Positions 32,292 through 44,566 are shown, numbered from the stretch's first letter. The stretch is DNA of 64,000 nt from Nepenthes gracilis (GCA_033239525.1 BSYO01000002.1:26890068-26954067); one strand, 5' to 3'. The notes: a model not told the origin generated them from the sequence alone. Numbers and translations are program-made.

Positions 32292-35200
32292 TCAAGCAAA
32301 GTATGGCTTGGCAACAAGAATCAGATCCGTTACCTTATGCATGGATATACCGAAAACTTCATTCAGATCCAAATCTTCAGCTCGAACACCTGACGGAAGC
32401 TCCCAATCAAATCTGTGAAGAAGATGAGCAAGAGCAAGCTCAATGGTCACAGCTCCTAATGCAATCCCTGGACAGCCTCTTCTTCCAGCACCGAAGGGCA
32501 ACAGCTCAAAATCCTGCCCCTTGAAATCAATGTCACGACCTACAAAGCGATCCGGATTGAATTCCTCTGGATTCTCCCACGATTTTGGGTCCCTCCCTAT
32601 ATCCCAAACGTTGACAAAAACTCGGGTTTTTGCAGGGATTTCATACCCGTCGATGGTAACGTCTTGAATCGACTCCCTCGGCACGAGCACCGGAACCGGG
32701 GGGTGAAGGCGAAAGGTCTCTTTGATGACGGCTTTGAGGTAGTCAAATTGATGCAAGTCCTTCTCTGAGACTTGTTCTCTTTGTCGAATGATACTTCTCA
32801 CTTCTGCTTGAGCTTGCTTCATCACTCTTGGGTTCATGATTAGTTCAGTCATTGCCCAGTCCAAGACTATAAATGATGTATCTGTTCCTGCGGCGAACAT
32901 ATCCTGAATTTAACTATATTAGTAGCAAGCCATAATTATAATTTATACTCTCACAGTTTTGTTATTCCAACACTTTCTTAGAAAAATACATAATTTAGAT
33001 GCCTAACCTACATTATAAGGCACCTCACTTTTCCATTTCTAGGTGATGGAATTCTAGACATTGGATGTCACACTCCACCCTGTTGAAGAAATGATGTTTT
33101 TGACATGTGTGGCATGGTTCAAAACTAGCCCGGCTCATATTTGCACACTTTTGGTTGGGCTTGGCTCTAATATCATTATATAGTGAGTTGAGTTTACATA
33201 ATAAATAATTGTCTGCTTTATTCATAATTATGAACCTACACATTTACAGTTTTTGTTTATAAAAAAAAACTCTATTATCAAGAAATTATCTAACTCATAT
33301 TATAAGGCACAACATATCTCCTTTTCTAGACAATATGGGATTTCAAACAGTAACTCTCACACTAGTATGAGTATCACTGATGAAAGTAAAGCTTAAAGTT
33401 TTATTAGGTGGGGTTGGGGTAATGTTTCCGGACATCCGCTTGTAGATATTGTCCGCTTTACCACACAGGTGCACGGTTTTGTCCTAGGCAGATGGCCTCC
33501 ACCGCCCCCAAAACGCGTCCACCAGAGAAACACGCAGTCTCTCCACTATCAGAGTCCGCAGCAGCCATACAGGCATACGGCATGATAGATATTGTCCCTC
33601 CCAACCACACAGGCCGCAGGGTTTTGTTCTAGCGACCCCCCACAGGTCCCAAGACGCGTCCACAAGAGAGATATCCATACCCTTATAAGGCACGCTTCGT
33701 TCCCCTCCCCATCCGATATGGGACATCACAGTCTACCCCCCTTGGGAGCCCAGTATCCGCGCTGGCACCCGCCTGTTAATATTATCCGTTTTTCCACACA
33801 AGTGCACGGTTTTATTCCTGACAGACGACCTCCATCGTCCCCGAAACGCATTCACCAAAGAAACACACAGTCTCTCAACCATCAGAGTCCCCAACAGCCA
33901 CACAGGCACACAGCATGACAGATATTGTTCCTCCCAACCACACAGGCCACAGGGTTTGTTCTGGCGACCCCCCACAGTCCCAAAACACGTCCACAAGGGA
34001 GAGGTATCTACGCCCTTATAAGGCATGCTTCATTCCCATTCCCATCCGATGTGGGACATCACAATCCACCCCCCTTGGGAGTCTAGCGTCCGTACTGGCA
34101 CCCACTTGTTAATATTGTCCGCTTTGCCACACAGGTACACAGTTTTGTTCCTGACAGATGGCCTCCACCACCCCCAAAACGCGTCCACCAAAGAAACACA
34201 CAGTCTCTCAACCATCAGAGTCCGCAGCAGCCACACAAGCACATAGCATGGTGGATATTGTCCCTCCCAACCACATAGGCCGCAGGGTTTTGTTCTAGCG
34301 ACCCCCCACAGGTCCCAAGATGCGTCCACAAGGAAGAGGTATCCACGCCCTTATAAGGCATGCTTTCTTCCCCCCTCCAATTTGATATGGAACTCTACAG
34401 TCCACCCCCCTGGGAGCCTTGCCCTGGCACACCGAATCGGGTTCCATATCTGATACCATTTGTAACATCCCCAGGCACCTACTTATGAATATTGACCGCT
34501 TGACACATAGTGGGTGTGTGGCTGTGGAAATGTAGGAGTACATTGTGCGTGGTATGTGGGTGTTAGGCTGCAATCGAAGTCGTTTCCGTCGCCATTTTGG
34601 ATCCCGAGGTATACCACCAATATTCACCGTTTGTGGTCCTTGTCATTGTCATTGCCGTCATCAGCTTGAACTGTCGTCGCAAACCCTCGCCGCTGTTAAA
34701 CCCTAACCGTCGCAACCCTAGTCGTTTCCATTCAAATTAGGCAAGAAATAATTCCATGTTCTGCAAGTAAAATTCCTCTCTCATTTGCAAGTAACAACCC
34801 TCGTTTTGCAAGTGAATTCCTTTACTGTCATTTCTCCTCTAATTTGCAAGTGAATCCCGTTTACTGTCATTTCTGCTCAATTTGCAAGTGACCCCTCCAC
34901 TGTCCTGTCTCCTTGAAATTTTGCAAGTGAATCCTCCTTGTGTCAATTTCCCTTCCTGTTCCGCAAATCAGTGTTCCTCTTCTTCTCCTCTTACAATTTT
35001 TTTGTTACTGTAAAATTGGGTGAATGTTGTTCAGAAGGCAGAAATCAGACAAAGAACAGAGCACCGTGTTCTATTTTGGGCCGAGGTCCTGTGATGAAAG
35101 GATGCAGTAATTTGGGGATTAAATGTGTTGGGAAATATGTATACGGTTTATTCGTGTAGCCGTATGGGTGTATTTGAGTGTGTGTATACGGTTGGGTGTA

Positions 35201-37768
35201 CATATATACGTGTAAGCATGCTGATGGGTGTGGGGGTTTATAGTGGTGTGTGTATGTATATATGTATCTGTGGACCGTATGTGTGTAACCGTGTGCGAGT
35301 GTGGGTGTTCTGTGCGGGTTGGTGTTAGTGTGTGTGTATGCAGGTGCTGGCTGTGTGTGGGTGGTGTGTATGAGCGGGTACCCAGGGACGTTACAAATGG
35401 TATCAGAGACGGGACCCGAGTTCGGTGTGCCAATGGGGACGCTGGGCTCCCAAGGGGAGTGAACTGTAGAGTCCCACATTGGATTTGAGGGGGGAACAAA
35501 ACGTTCCTTATAAGGGCGTGGATACCTCTTCCTTGTGGACGCGTTTTGGGGGTGGTGGAGGCTATCTGTTAGGAACAAAACCGTGCGCCTGTGTAGCAAA
35601 GCGGATAATATTTACAAGTGGGTGCCCAAGGACGTTACAATTGGACAAAAAGATAATTTAGTACACAAAATATCCAATATGCATGGGTTTCAATAACATA
35701 TCAAAATATATTGGTCGAAACATACTGGCCATTTTTATTAATTTGGTTCTTTAAAAGTTTAAATTTAGACGTTTAAATATGCCTAAATATTAGATTTTGT
35801 AGGAAAATTATGTATAAACTATATATAGCTTTAAAACCATTTTGGTATTTTGTTTTCAAAGACAGAGAAGGATATTATGATAAATTTTAATAAAACTCAC
35901 TAAAATTGTGATGACTCGAGCCCTAACCATCCAATAAGGCTCGAGCCGTTTATGTAGAAATCTCCAATTTTAAAATTATTAAGTGTCCATAATAGTCTTA
36001 ATATTTTTAATAATACATTCATCATCGTAATTACACATCAAGCAAATATCCACCTAAAATACAACTACTCAATTTACAGATCACAACCCAAAAGTAAACT
36101 ATCAAACATCTATCAAAATGTATCTGATGTTTCTTCCACTGAATGATAGCAATTAACCTCCAAAATTCTCTCTATTGGAAGTCATGCAGTAAAAGTGGGA
36201 TCACCTGCTAGCTTTATATAATCAACTAATTTGGAGCTCTTAAAACACAAAGGTGAGCCGAATGCCTAACAAGTGGTAATAAATAAAAAACAAATAATAA
36301 CAATAAACATCTGGGATATACAATAAATGATAGATGCCAAAAGCCACAACAGTGTTATAACATTTAACAGATAAATTTATTCAAGAATCTATATTTTATC
36401 ATATCTACAACTCAAAAAAAAAGTAGGTGGGTTACCACGGACCCTCATGTGACAAAGATTATAAGATTCACCAGTAACATGTGAAAATCTCTTAGAATCC
36501 AACATCAAAAGATAAACAAGGATTTCCTTATTAGAATATCAACATGAATGACCTAAATATCAAATAATGATTAACAATATGGATTTCACTGAAATCGAAT
36601 ATTATAGAATTTGTCTCATAGATTCTACCAAATATAACTCATAAATTTCATTGAATCAGATTATCGTAAAATCCGTCACATAGATTTTACCGAATACAAC
36701 TCATGAATTCCACTAAATCCCAAAACTCATAAGGTATTATAAAGAACAAGATATCACAAAGAAAACTCCTAGATCTAATTTTGTCATTGTGAACCAAAGG
36801 CCACGCATGCCCCTCAACGACTAATAAATACTCACAAGTTTGACCTCCGACGAAATCCGTGGTCTTTAGAGACTCTGCCAAATCAAATACAAATGTCTCA
36901 CCAACGTATATAAAGACCAATACGCAAGTCTCACCACCGCGTACAGGCACCAATACGCACGTCTCACCAGCGCGTATAGAGACCAATACACACGTCTCAC
37001 TAGTGCGTACAGAGATCAATACAAACGTCTCACTAGCGTGTACAGAGACCACTACACATGTCTCACCAGCGTGTATCACCAGCATGTATAGAGACCAATA
37101 CACATGGTCAAACTAAGTATCTCCTGCCATGATATCCACAATATTATACTCTACGATGGCCACATTGCCATAAGCATCCCGTCACACTAAACAATATACT
37201 TTATCACCCCTAGGATACGAAAATCAGTATCGAATAAATGTAGACTACACTAAGGTGTCATAACCTCCCATTTGACTACATACCTTAATATTTTTATACG
37301 CTTTTCTCAACCTTGACCATAGGAAGCCAATAACTAAAATGCTCACGCCAACAACTATAACACAAAGAAAGCTTTACAATTTTAACGATAGAATTATCAT
37401 TCGATACTGACAAGTACCGTACTCACGCAATCAAGACTAATACAAAGAAATTTATTAAGAAATAAAGAAATGATAATAACAAAATGGGAATAATTTATTT
37501 TGACTAATTTAAACATTTATCTAGTTTTTTATTTTGTTTCGATATACGAAACCTATTATTTAGGCCATATCTTAATTATCACTTATGAATGAGCCTACTT
37601 TTATCGATTTAATTCAATTGTCCCAAATTTATCAAGCAATTCCAAATGAAAACTATATAATAACTTTAACCACATTCTATTATTCAATTTATATTCTAAA
37701 ATATGCACATACATCTTTACCATCACCATAAAACTTTAATATTTACTCCAACCATCATTCATAATCAT

Positions 37769-37841
<73 letters not shown>

Positions 37842-40800
37842 TCTCATCATAAATATATTTAATATATATTAATATATACATATATTACATTAAATATATA
37901 TATAAACCCCACTTATTTTCTCTTCTCATTCTTTCCTCTAACCTAATGCTTCTTTTCTTTTTCTCTTTTTTTTTTTCGTTGTTTTCTTTTCCTTTTTTTC
38001 CTTTCTTTTTCTTTTCTTCCCATTTTCTTCCTTCTTCCTCCTCCTCCTTCCGTGCTCTACCATTGCTCTAATTTTTTTCGTCCAACATCAATTCACCACG
38101 GCATGGAAGCGCCGACCACAAAAATCCCTCGGTATTTTCAATTCTCTTCATTATTAATGAGATTTTTCCATAAAGTTGTTCTCCCTTATTGGGGTTCGAC
38201 ACTTGGATAAACACACAGTCCAAATCCGGTATAGTAAAAAATTGAACACCCCGTCAGTCAACAATCATTAATCTAGTAGGGCACAAGGAACCAAAAAGGA
38301 TGCATAATATTTTTAATGTGGAAACCTTTCACAAGTAGAAGGAAAAAATCACGGGATAAACTCCGAACAAATTTTCACTATGTAAAATTAGTTATAAAAA
38401 CCCCGAAACAGAGTATCCGCTATACACTAGATACAAAATAAGAAAAATAACTTCAGAGTAAGGAAACTCTCATTCACTCTCATCTCTCTATTTTTCTTCT
38501 CTCATTCCTCTCATTAGTGGTGCACTCCACTCTTTTTAATTTTACAAACGTGGCGGCAAGTAAGGAATGTCAAGAGCTCTGTTCCATTCTCCGTTGCACT
38601 GCCGCTATCCTGCCGCTCTCTTCTTTGTGTATCTGTCACTTTGCCTGAAGCGCCTAGTGTATTTTTACATAGACTTTAGCTCCAAATTCTTATCTACTCA
38701 CCTGGCCGATCTTGCACATAACTTATCACGCCAACCCTATTTTTTGCTGAGACTTCACCAGTCCCACACTTCCCCAGACACGTATGCTCTGCAGGTCAAG
38801 CACTCTGCTCAGATGGCGCATGCCCTACGAGTCAACTATCTGCTCTGTCAAACTTGCAAACTCTGAAAAGTTAACTGCTCTACAAGTCTGGTCTACAAAT
38901 CTTACCAACTCAAGCTCTTGGTATCACTCCTACAAAAGTACTCCAAAAATCCACTTTAAGTTTTCACTCCGAAAATCCTCTCCTGGAAATCCACTCTGGA
39001 TTTCCACTCCGAAAAATGTATACCGGTATTTTCCACTCCAAAAAATGCAAACCGGTATTTTTCACTCCAAAAAATTTACTTTGATAAATCCACTCCAACA
39101 AATGCACACTGAAAAATTCACTCCAGAATTTGCCACTTCAACAAATTCTACTCCGAAATTTGCTACTCTGAAAATCCACTCCGAATTTTCTACTCTGGCA
39201 AATTGTCATTCTGGTCACTGTTGCAGCCAATTTACCGTACTGCGAGTTTTGATGACTTGTTTATTTGTTGAGCCACCCACAGGGGAGTGACCAAACCTAA
39301 CAATTTTCTCTCTCTCTCTCCCACCCACAAGCCACAGATAACATGAGAAATATTTACAAATGGAGATAAAAAGAGAAATATAGACTTGAAATGGAGGAAA
39401 TAGAAAGTATTACTTGCAATTAGTCGGGATAGTGAAATTATGGGAATTCACTTGCAATAAGAGGAGAAAGTGACGGTACGAGAAATCAATTGCCTATTAT
39501 TTGCTTCACGACGGCATGACAGCTTCGATGATGATGTCCCCAGGGACGATAGCTGTGAGGTCCCAGGGTCCCAAATTATTATCTTTAACGAGGTAATTAA
39601 GTTTATGTAACTAAGATTAGACTCTATATATGCGAAAAAATATATTTCAGAAGCAAAATTGGGGAACTGAGGGATGCTTCCTGCTAGGTGCCCCAGGCCA
39701 GCAAGGTAGCGCTTGCCGTACGCTCGAGTGCAGCAGGCAAGTGCCAAAACCAGTGGCACCACGCCCGAAGCACACCGGCGTGCGCTCAAGCATAGGGGAG
39801 GCAAAGCGTTCGCGCGTGCCGCTCACTCAACTGGCGCTCGAGCGCTAGTCTGATATAAAAGTCGTGCGTAGGTTCTTCCTCCCATTTTTTGCCCGACTTT
39901 ATGAGGAAGAGAGGGAGAGAGCCAAAGGAGGAAGAGAGAGAAGGTGGATTTCAAGGCTCTCGAGTCTAATTCCATTCGAGAGCAAGTTAGGAAAGTGATA
40001 GATTGGAGCGAGGGAAGTGCACTCCCACCTTTTTATTTCGTTTTTATGCACGAATATTTTACTTATTTCAGGTATTCTCGTTCCGATACTTGATTTGGTT
40101 TATATTTTGTATTACTCGTAATCTCAACTGGTAAATACTTTAATTTCATATCCGATTTAAGTGGTTTTTTTGCACCCAAAAAACCCTAACCACGACCCAT
40201 TTCGAGGTTACCCAAAATTCTTGAAATTTTTGCATGATTCGGCTTTGGACATGAGTTACCCATGTCTTGAAAATGAATTATTGTTAATATAGTTGTCCGA
40301 TTTGATGATTTGAGTGTTAATTGCTCTAACGAAACCCTAACTCTGCACCTCAAAGTTTTTTTATTCCTCTAAATTTGAATTTTTGCTCAATTTAGCTTAA
40401 GGAAATCAAGATTCAATGTGTCAAACATGATGAGTTTGCAAATTGTTTGCATGAATTATGAACATGCTAATTATAGTATTCTGGAAATCTTGATTGAATT
40501 GGTTACGAGAGAATTCGTGATCGAAAGTTTTAATTTGAGCTTGGCAAAAATTAGTAAGAAATTCTAAGTTTCAAGTTAGGTTAAGCACGTGATGGAATGT
40601 ATGCTTTATGAATAACGAAAAAGAAGGGTGAAAAAGCACGTTTCGGTGCTACCGTGTTTCGACCCCGTTACAAGTATAGCGGAAGCAATAAAATAAATTA
40701 ATTAAATTAAATATCCGATACACGTAAGGGATATTTAACTCTAGATGTAAACGGAATCAATAAGCATGCATAACATATATATAATAATGAACAACAATAA

Positions 40801-43121
40801 TAAAGACCCGATTTTTATGACGAGTGAAAACTCGATACCCACGGTATCGAGAAAAACACTCCGGCTTCAACGGCCGGGAAGCAATGCACTATGAAAATCA
40901 ACTTACAGCCCGGGTGGTAACGACGCGCTAACCTAGCCGACTTACTCCCGACACGTGATCCCTACCAAGGAACTCCTTGGATTTGCCATGGCAATCTGAA
41001 CCGACACCTTCCGGTCTTCAAGCCACTCTTCCCTCTCGTGCCACTTGAATTGCCAATCACGAACGGATCTCCTTCTTCACGAACCAATGTTTCCAACGCA
41101 GTAGAAGGATGGAAGTTTGAATAGAAAAAGAAGAAGAAAATGGTGAGGAAACTCTTTAGAACATGGAATACAAAGATATGTTTTGAGTTTTCTCAAGAGA
41201 AGCTAAATCAATGAAGCATGAAGGCTTTCTTCTCAAATCGGGGGCTCAAATAAACCGACAGAGAGCTTATGGCGTCCTTAGGGTTTCAAAACATAAGCCA
41301 ATATTTATAGATGAGCCAAAAATCGCGTTTGAAATTTCGCCCGTTGGGCGCCGCCGAGCGGGGCTCGCACATGGAGCGGCCGTAGGGTTTCGGGCAGAAA
41401 CCAATGGGCGCCGAGCGGGTGGAGGGCGAGGCGAGCGGCCTATATTCTGGTTTATCGGCTCGAGCGGCTAGTGAGCGAGCATCGAGCGGCCTCCATTCTG
41501 GATTACATGCTCGAGCGGACATCGAGCATGAAGCGAGCGGGCGGTCTTTGGACGAGCCCGAGCGCGTGGAGGGCGGACCGAATGAATTTTAATGAATTTT
41601 AAACCGACAACCCACAACCCGACATCAATAAAATAATACATATGGTCACGGAATATGCCAATTAGACAAAAGTCTCTAACAATGGGAATGTTTTGCACTT
41701 CAACTATGGGATTTGACCACAGGTTTCGACCACAGGCTTCATCTATGGGTTTCGGTTATGGGTTTTGACTACGGGCTTCAGCTATGGGTTTCGGCCATGG
41801 GTTTCAACTATGGGTTTCGGCCATTTGTTTTAGCTATGAGCTTGGGCCACGGGCTTTGGCTACGAGTTTCAGCTATGGGTTTTGACTAAGGGTTTCGACC
41901 ACGAATTTTAGCTACAGGCTTTGGCCATGAGTTTCGACCACGGGCTTCAATTATGAGTTTCGACTATAGACTTTGGCTACGGGCAGTGAGAACTATCGAG
42001 ATTTTCGGTTGAATTGCAAAATTTCTTAAGGAAATAAAAAATTATGAACAAGTTTTCAGTATGACCTAATCAAATAAGAAATCAGAAATGAAATAAGAAA
42101 ATTGAATGGCATTATGAAGGTTTTATCTCTATTGTACATTTTGAAAATTAGTCATTGTCATCTCTTCCTGCACATATTCACACTTATATATATATATCGT
42201 TATATTTTGATTATGAATTGCATGTTCTTAAATATTTATGTGCCTTATTGAGTTTTGACTAACCCATTGCTGTTTTTACTAATCTTCAGATAGACAGTAC
42301 GAGTTCTTGATACACGAGCAGGATTGAAGGATTAATATTAGATTGAGGGCTGGAAATATTTGTGATATATTTTGAGATGTTCTTTTTATAATTTTAGTAT
42401 TGTTAATCTTTTGGGGTAGGAAGAGTGTATATGTATAATTCTTTTGTATTCTAAGTTAATAGGCCCATGTATAAATGGATGGAGTATTCTTTTGGATTTT
42501 GGTATAATTTGCAGGTCTTGTGATGAGATTACAAGGCATTAGCGGCATCTCTCTGTTCCGATAAGGTGTCTAGAGACCCCATACTAGAGTCACAAAATAT
42601 TGTAGCGTTTTTGGATCCCGTGTGATGATTGTGTGTCCTTGGATGATATTTTGTTCTTTTTGGGATTGGATTTTTATTGTTAATCAGGATTTGCTCGGGT
42701 TTTGTATTGATCCGACGTTCGTATTACAACCGGACCTTTGCGGGTTTTTTATTTGTATACGGGACGTCACAACGGCAGCAGGTGCCGGTGATGGAGCAGC
42801 TACTGATTTACCCATTTTTTCTTCTTCGACCACCTTTCTCACAATTCTCTTTCTTTCTTTTTTTCTCTTCGTTCTCTCCCTTTCTCGTTCAGCCAAGCTT
42901 TGCACCCATGACTTAAATAAAACCTTGAAAATTGAGTTGATGGGAGGAGACGGCATGTTATGGGGGTTGGTTAGGGAAAGTTGTGAGACGGCACGGAGGA
43001 AGGCACGTTTGGTAGTGAATAGGAGGGGAAAACAGATGAGAGAGTCCAAATGCCAAAGTGGGAGAGAGGGAGAGATGGGTGAGGAAGAATTGAGAAGGAG
43101 TGAGGTGGCCTGATTTGCTAC

Positions 43122-43156
<35 letters not shown>

Positions 43157-44566
43157 ATCTGAACTAAAATTTTGAGATGTCACAAAAATTCTGTAAACAT
43201 AAAAGTATATTAGAAAAGATTATGAAATGTTATTGTATCACACTATTTTAATAAAATTATAATAAAAAAATAATTTATATTTGTGAAGTCACGCCTAATT
43301 TTTTTAATATTTTAATAAAAATAAAAAATATTATCATATTTTTAATTATTTTTTATCTCAATTATGTTGCCAAATTGATCAAGTAGTTTGGCATGGGACC
43401 GGAGAGCCTCCTCCATCATTTAGATAGAGGAAGAAAATTATTTTTTAAATATAAATTATTTATTTTTAAATATATTATTACAATTTTATAATTAATTTTA
43501 ATTGATATTTTAATATTTTTAAAATATAATAAAAATATAATTATTTACTTAGTTTAAATATAAAAATAATCCTAAAATTTTTGTTAAGGTTTATGTTGAA
43601 CACAGTTCTTAGGTGAAATTAACAGAAATTGAGTTGATGACCACTTACCAAAAGAATGGCCTTAACATTGTTCATGGTGAGGGGCATTTCCGAACTTGCA
43701 TCCTTCTGTACGTCGAGTAAAACATCTAGGAGATCCTTCTCTTGAGTCTTCTTCCTCCCTGGATCTAGGCGTTCTTCAATCAACTCATCAAAGAATTTGT
43801 CGAACCGCCGAAAGGTTTTCTGAAGTCGAGATTTATGGCCTGTAATAGTGTGGATGAACTCCATGGAAGGGAAGAAATCTCCGACGCTAAAACCTCCGAG
43901 CAACTCTTGGTACTCGTCGAGCATGCTGTGGAAACCATGGCGATCGTAATCCCCTCCCTCAGAGAAATTTCTTCCGAGAACCACACGACAAAGGACGTCG
44001 TTCGCGTAAAGCCGAAGCTTCTCTGACAGGTTTACTGTTCTAGGGTTAGATTCTGCTTCAATCCTGTGAATTAGGTGGGAAACTTCTTTCACCCTTGCGA
44101 AACCGAACGATTCAACTCTTTTCATGCTTAATAGCTCGAGTATACAAATCTTTCGTATGTGTCTCCAGTAACTGCCGTAGGGGGAGAAGACGACGTCCGT
44201 GCTATCGTAGAAGAGCCATTTGGCGGAGAAGAGCTGAGGGCGACTAGAAAACGGAAGGTCGTGTGTTTTCATCACTTCTTTTGCCATGGCGGCGGAAGAA
44301 ACCACCACCGTCGGTACCTCGCCGAGCTGGAGGAAGATAATCGGACCTAATTTCTGCGACAGTTTGTTGAAAGATCGATGGGGCATTTTACTGAGCTGGT
44401 GAAGGTTCCCGATGAGTGGTAGCTTCGGAGGGCTTGGTGGTAGATTTGGCTTTGGTTTTCGTGCCTTGTTTGAGAGGAAGATTTTGAGGACTGCGGCTAT
44501 GAAGATTAGTGAAGCCACCAACGAAGGCAGCAAGCCTTCTCCCATTGGCAACTGGAGGGAAGCCAT
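32292..44566 (-). CDS. Cytochrome P450, CYP71 family type, two exons
   Basis: Exon 1 is 44566-43649 (306 codons) and exon 2 is 32903-32292. The single GT-AG phase-0 intron (43648-32904) falls just before DMFAAGTDT, the usual CYP71-clan position. The 509-aa product has a membrane anchor (residues 10-31), the hinge PPSPPKLPLIGN (43-54), C-helix WRHIRK (134-139), I-helix AGTDTS (311-316), the E-R-R triad (E368, R371 and FNPDRF 421-426), and the heme loop PFGAGRRGCPG with ligand Cys450. These enzymes sit on the ER and oxidise small molecules with electrons from P450 reductase. Plant CYP71 members mostly serve specialised metabolism; the substrate cannot be read here. The start ATG has G at +4, and no stop interrupts. 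The 10.7-kb intron is unusually long and full of repeats. Subfamily is uncertain. Confidence 0.93.
33412..34462 (-). repeat. Three tandem TRIM-like units (period about 333 bp)
   Basis: The phrase CACACAGGTGCACGGTTTTG and its variants recur near 33461, 33793 and 34127. Each unit, read on the minus strand, has a CCCACATCGG-like start, CTTATAAGGGCGTGGATACC, GGACGCGTTTTGGGGGTGG and a purine tract (CCCAAGGGGGGTGGA). Only the outer unit keeps the TGGTATCAGA primer site (34449-34458). In the others the LTR end is fused directly to internal sequence at a shared GGTGCCA word. This is a known plant repeat pattern of small LTR retroelements without coding capacity (TRIM-like). Confidence 0.7.
34463..35370. 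other. Segment between inverted TRIM-like copies
   Basis: About 0.9 kb without a gene. 34760-34935 repeats TTTGCAAGTGAATCC-like words about six times at 30-40 base spacing. 35140-35380 is GT-rich (TGTGTGTATACGG-like words). Long frames on the minus strand here (for example 35045-35599) arise from low complexity. Confidence 0.5.
35376..35639 (+). repeat. TRIM-like copy in plus orientation
   Basis: GACGTTACAAATGGTATCAGAG (LTR end and primer site) at 35383-35404 is followed by a purine tract (CCAAGGGGAG) and a complete 175-bp LTR at 35465-35639. The LTR runs TGTAGAGTCC to GACGTTACA. It is an inverted relative of the units at 33412-34462. Confidence 0.68.
35640..36894. other. P450 intron, no recognised content
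   Basis: AT-rich intron DNA with no gene or repeat that I can name. Confidence 0.5.
36895..37105. repeat. 33-bp minisatellite, six units
   Basis: The phrase GTCTCACCAGCG starts a unit every 33 bases (36895, 36928 and onward). Each unit continues with CGTATAGAGACCAATACAC. The last unit has a short internal duplication. It looks like protein repeats in both directions only because 33 is a multiple of three. Confidence 0.88.
37106..38186. other. P450 intron with (CA)n(TA)n compound microsatellite
   Basis: 37772-37808 is a pure AC run and 37809-37837 a pure TA run, followed by further TATA-rich sequence to 37905 and a T/C-rich tract to about 38050. No gene was seen. Confidence 0.8.
38187..39302 (-). 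repeat. Copia-type solo LTR (Tork-related)
   Basis: The stretch 38310-38430 matches the Tork LTRs at 17790-17900 word by word in places (ATGTGGAAACC, GAAAAAATCACGGGA, ACTATGTAAAATTAGTTA). The right end is CCTAACA at 39302, and the left end is set near TATTGGGG. No gag-pol or partner LTR is nearby. 38940-39210 contains a degenerate repeat of about 20 bp (AAATCCACTCCGAA-like). No target duplication was found. Confidence 0.6.
39303..39553. other. P450 intron segment
   Basis: 39430-39540 on the minus strand resembles 34640-34800 (CTTGCAA words and GTCATGCCGTCGT-like words), so it is probably a second copy of the same unclassified repeat. No gene. Confidence 0.4.
40655..41681. repeat. Nested solo-LTR-like block (about 1.0 kb)
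   Basis: Starts TGTTTCGACCCCG and ends GTCTCTAACA. The reverse complement TGTTAGAGAC is a frequent copia LTR start in plants. The interior includes GTATCGAGAAAAACACTCC and a GC-rich GAGCGG-rich tail. There is no coding capacity. Flanking five-base groups do not match. Confidence 0.45.
41704..41985. repeat. 13-bp minisatellite, about 22 units
   Basis: Units such as CTATGGGTTTCGG, CCATGGGTTTCAA and CTACGGGCTTCAG follow each other every 13 bases. Variants differ mainly at a few positions. It begins 22 bases after the nested LTR-like block ends. Confidence 0.85.
42772..43648. other. P450 intron near exon 1, with (TTA)11
   Basis: A pure TTA run occupies 43123-43155. The rest is AT-rich intron up to the donor GTAAGT (minus strand, 43648-43643). 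The open frame at 42622-43113 has no family resemblance. Confidence 0.7.

Larger units (their letters stand above)
39554..42771. repeat. Long solo-LTR-like block (about 3.2 kb)
   Basis: The ends are TGTGAGGTCCC and GGGACGTCACA, a near-perfect 11-base inverted pair with TG/CA termini. The interior is non-coding with scattered AAACCCTAA words and LTR-like leader sequence. Long non-coding LTRs of this kind are known for Tekay/Del chromoviruses. The flanks ATAGC and ACGGC share only three of five bases, so the target duplication is weak. Part of its length is a nested second LTR (40655-41681) and a minisatellite. Confidence 0.45.

Noticed and set aside
35045..35599. 184-codon minus-strand frame rich in Thr, His, Pro and Tyr
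   Set aside because: Produced by the GT-rich stretch and a TRIM-like LTR. No domain, and it crosses repeat boundaries.
36895..37105. Regular direct repeats resembling a CRISPR array
   Set aside because: Units are contiguous and diverged with no unique spacers, in plant nuclear DNA. It is a minisatellite.
41211..41592. GC-rich overlapping frames on both strands
   Set aside because: They lie within the nested LTR-like block and come from GAGCGG-rich words.
42622..43113. 163-codon plus-strand frame in the P450 intron
   Set aside because: Starts inside the LTR-like block and runs through its boundary into T-rich and purine-rich DNA. No family resemblance.
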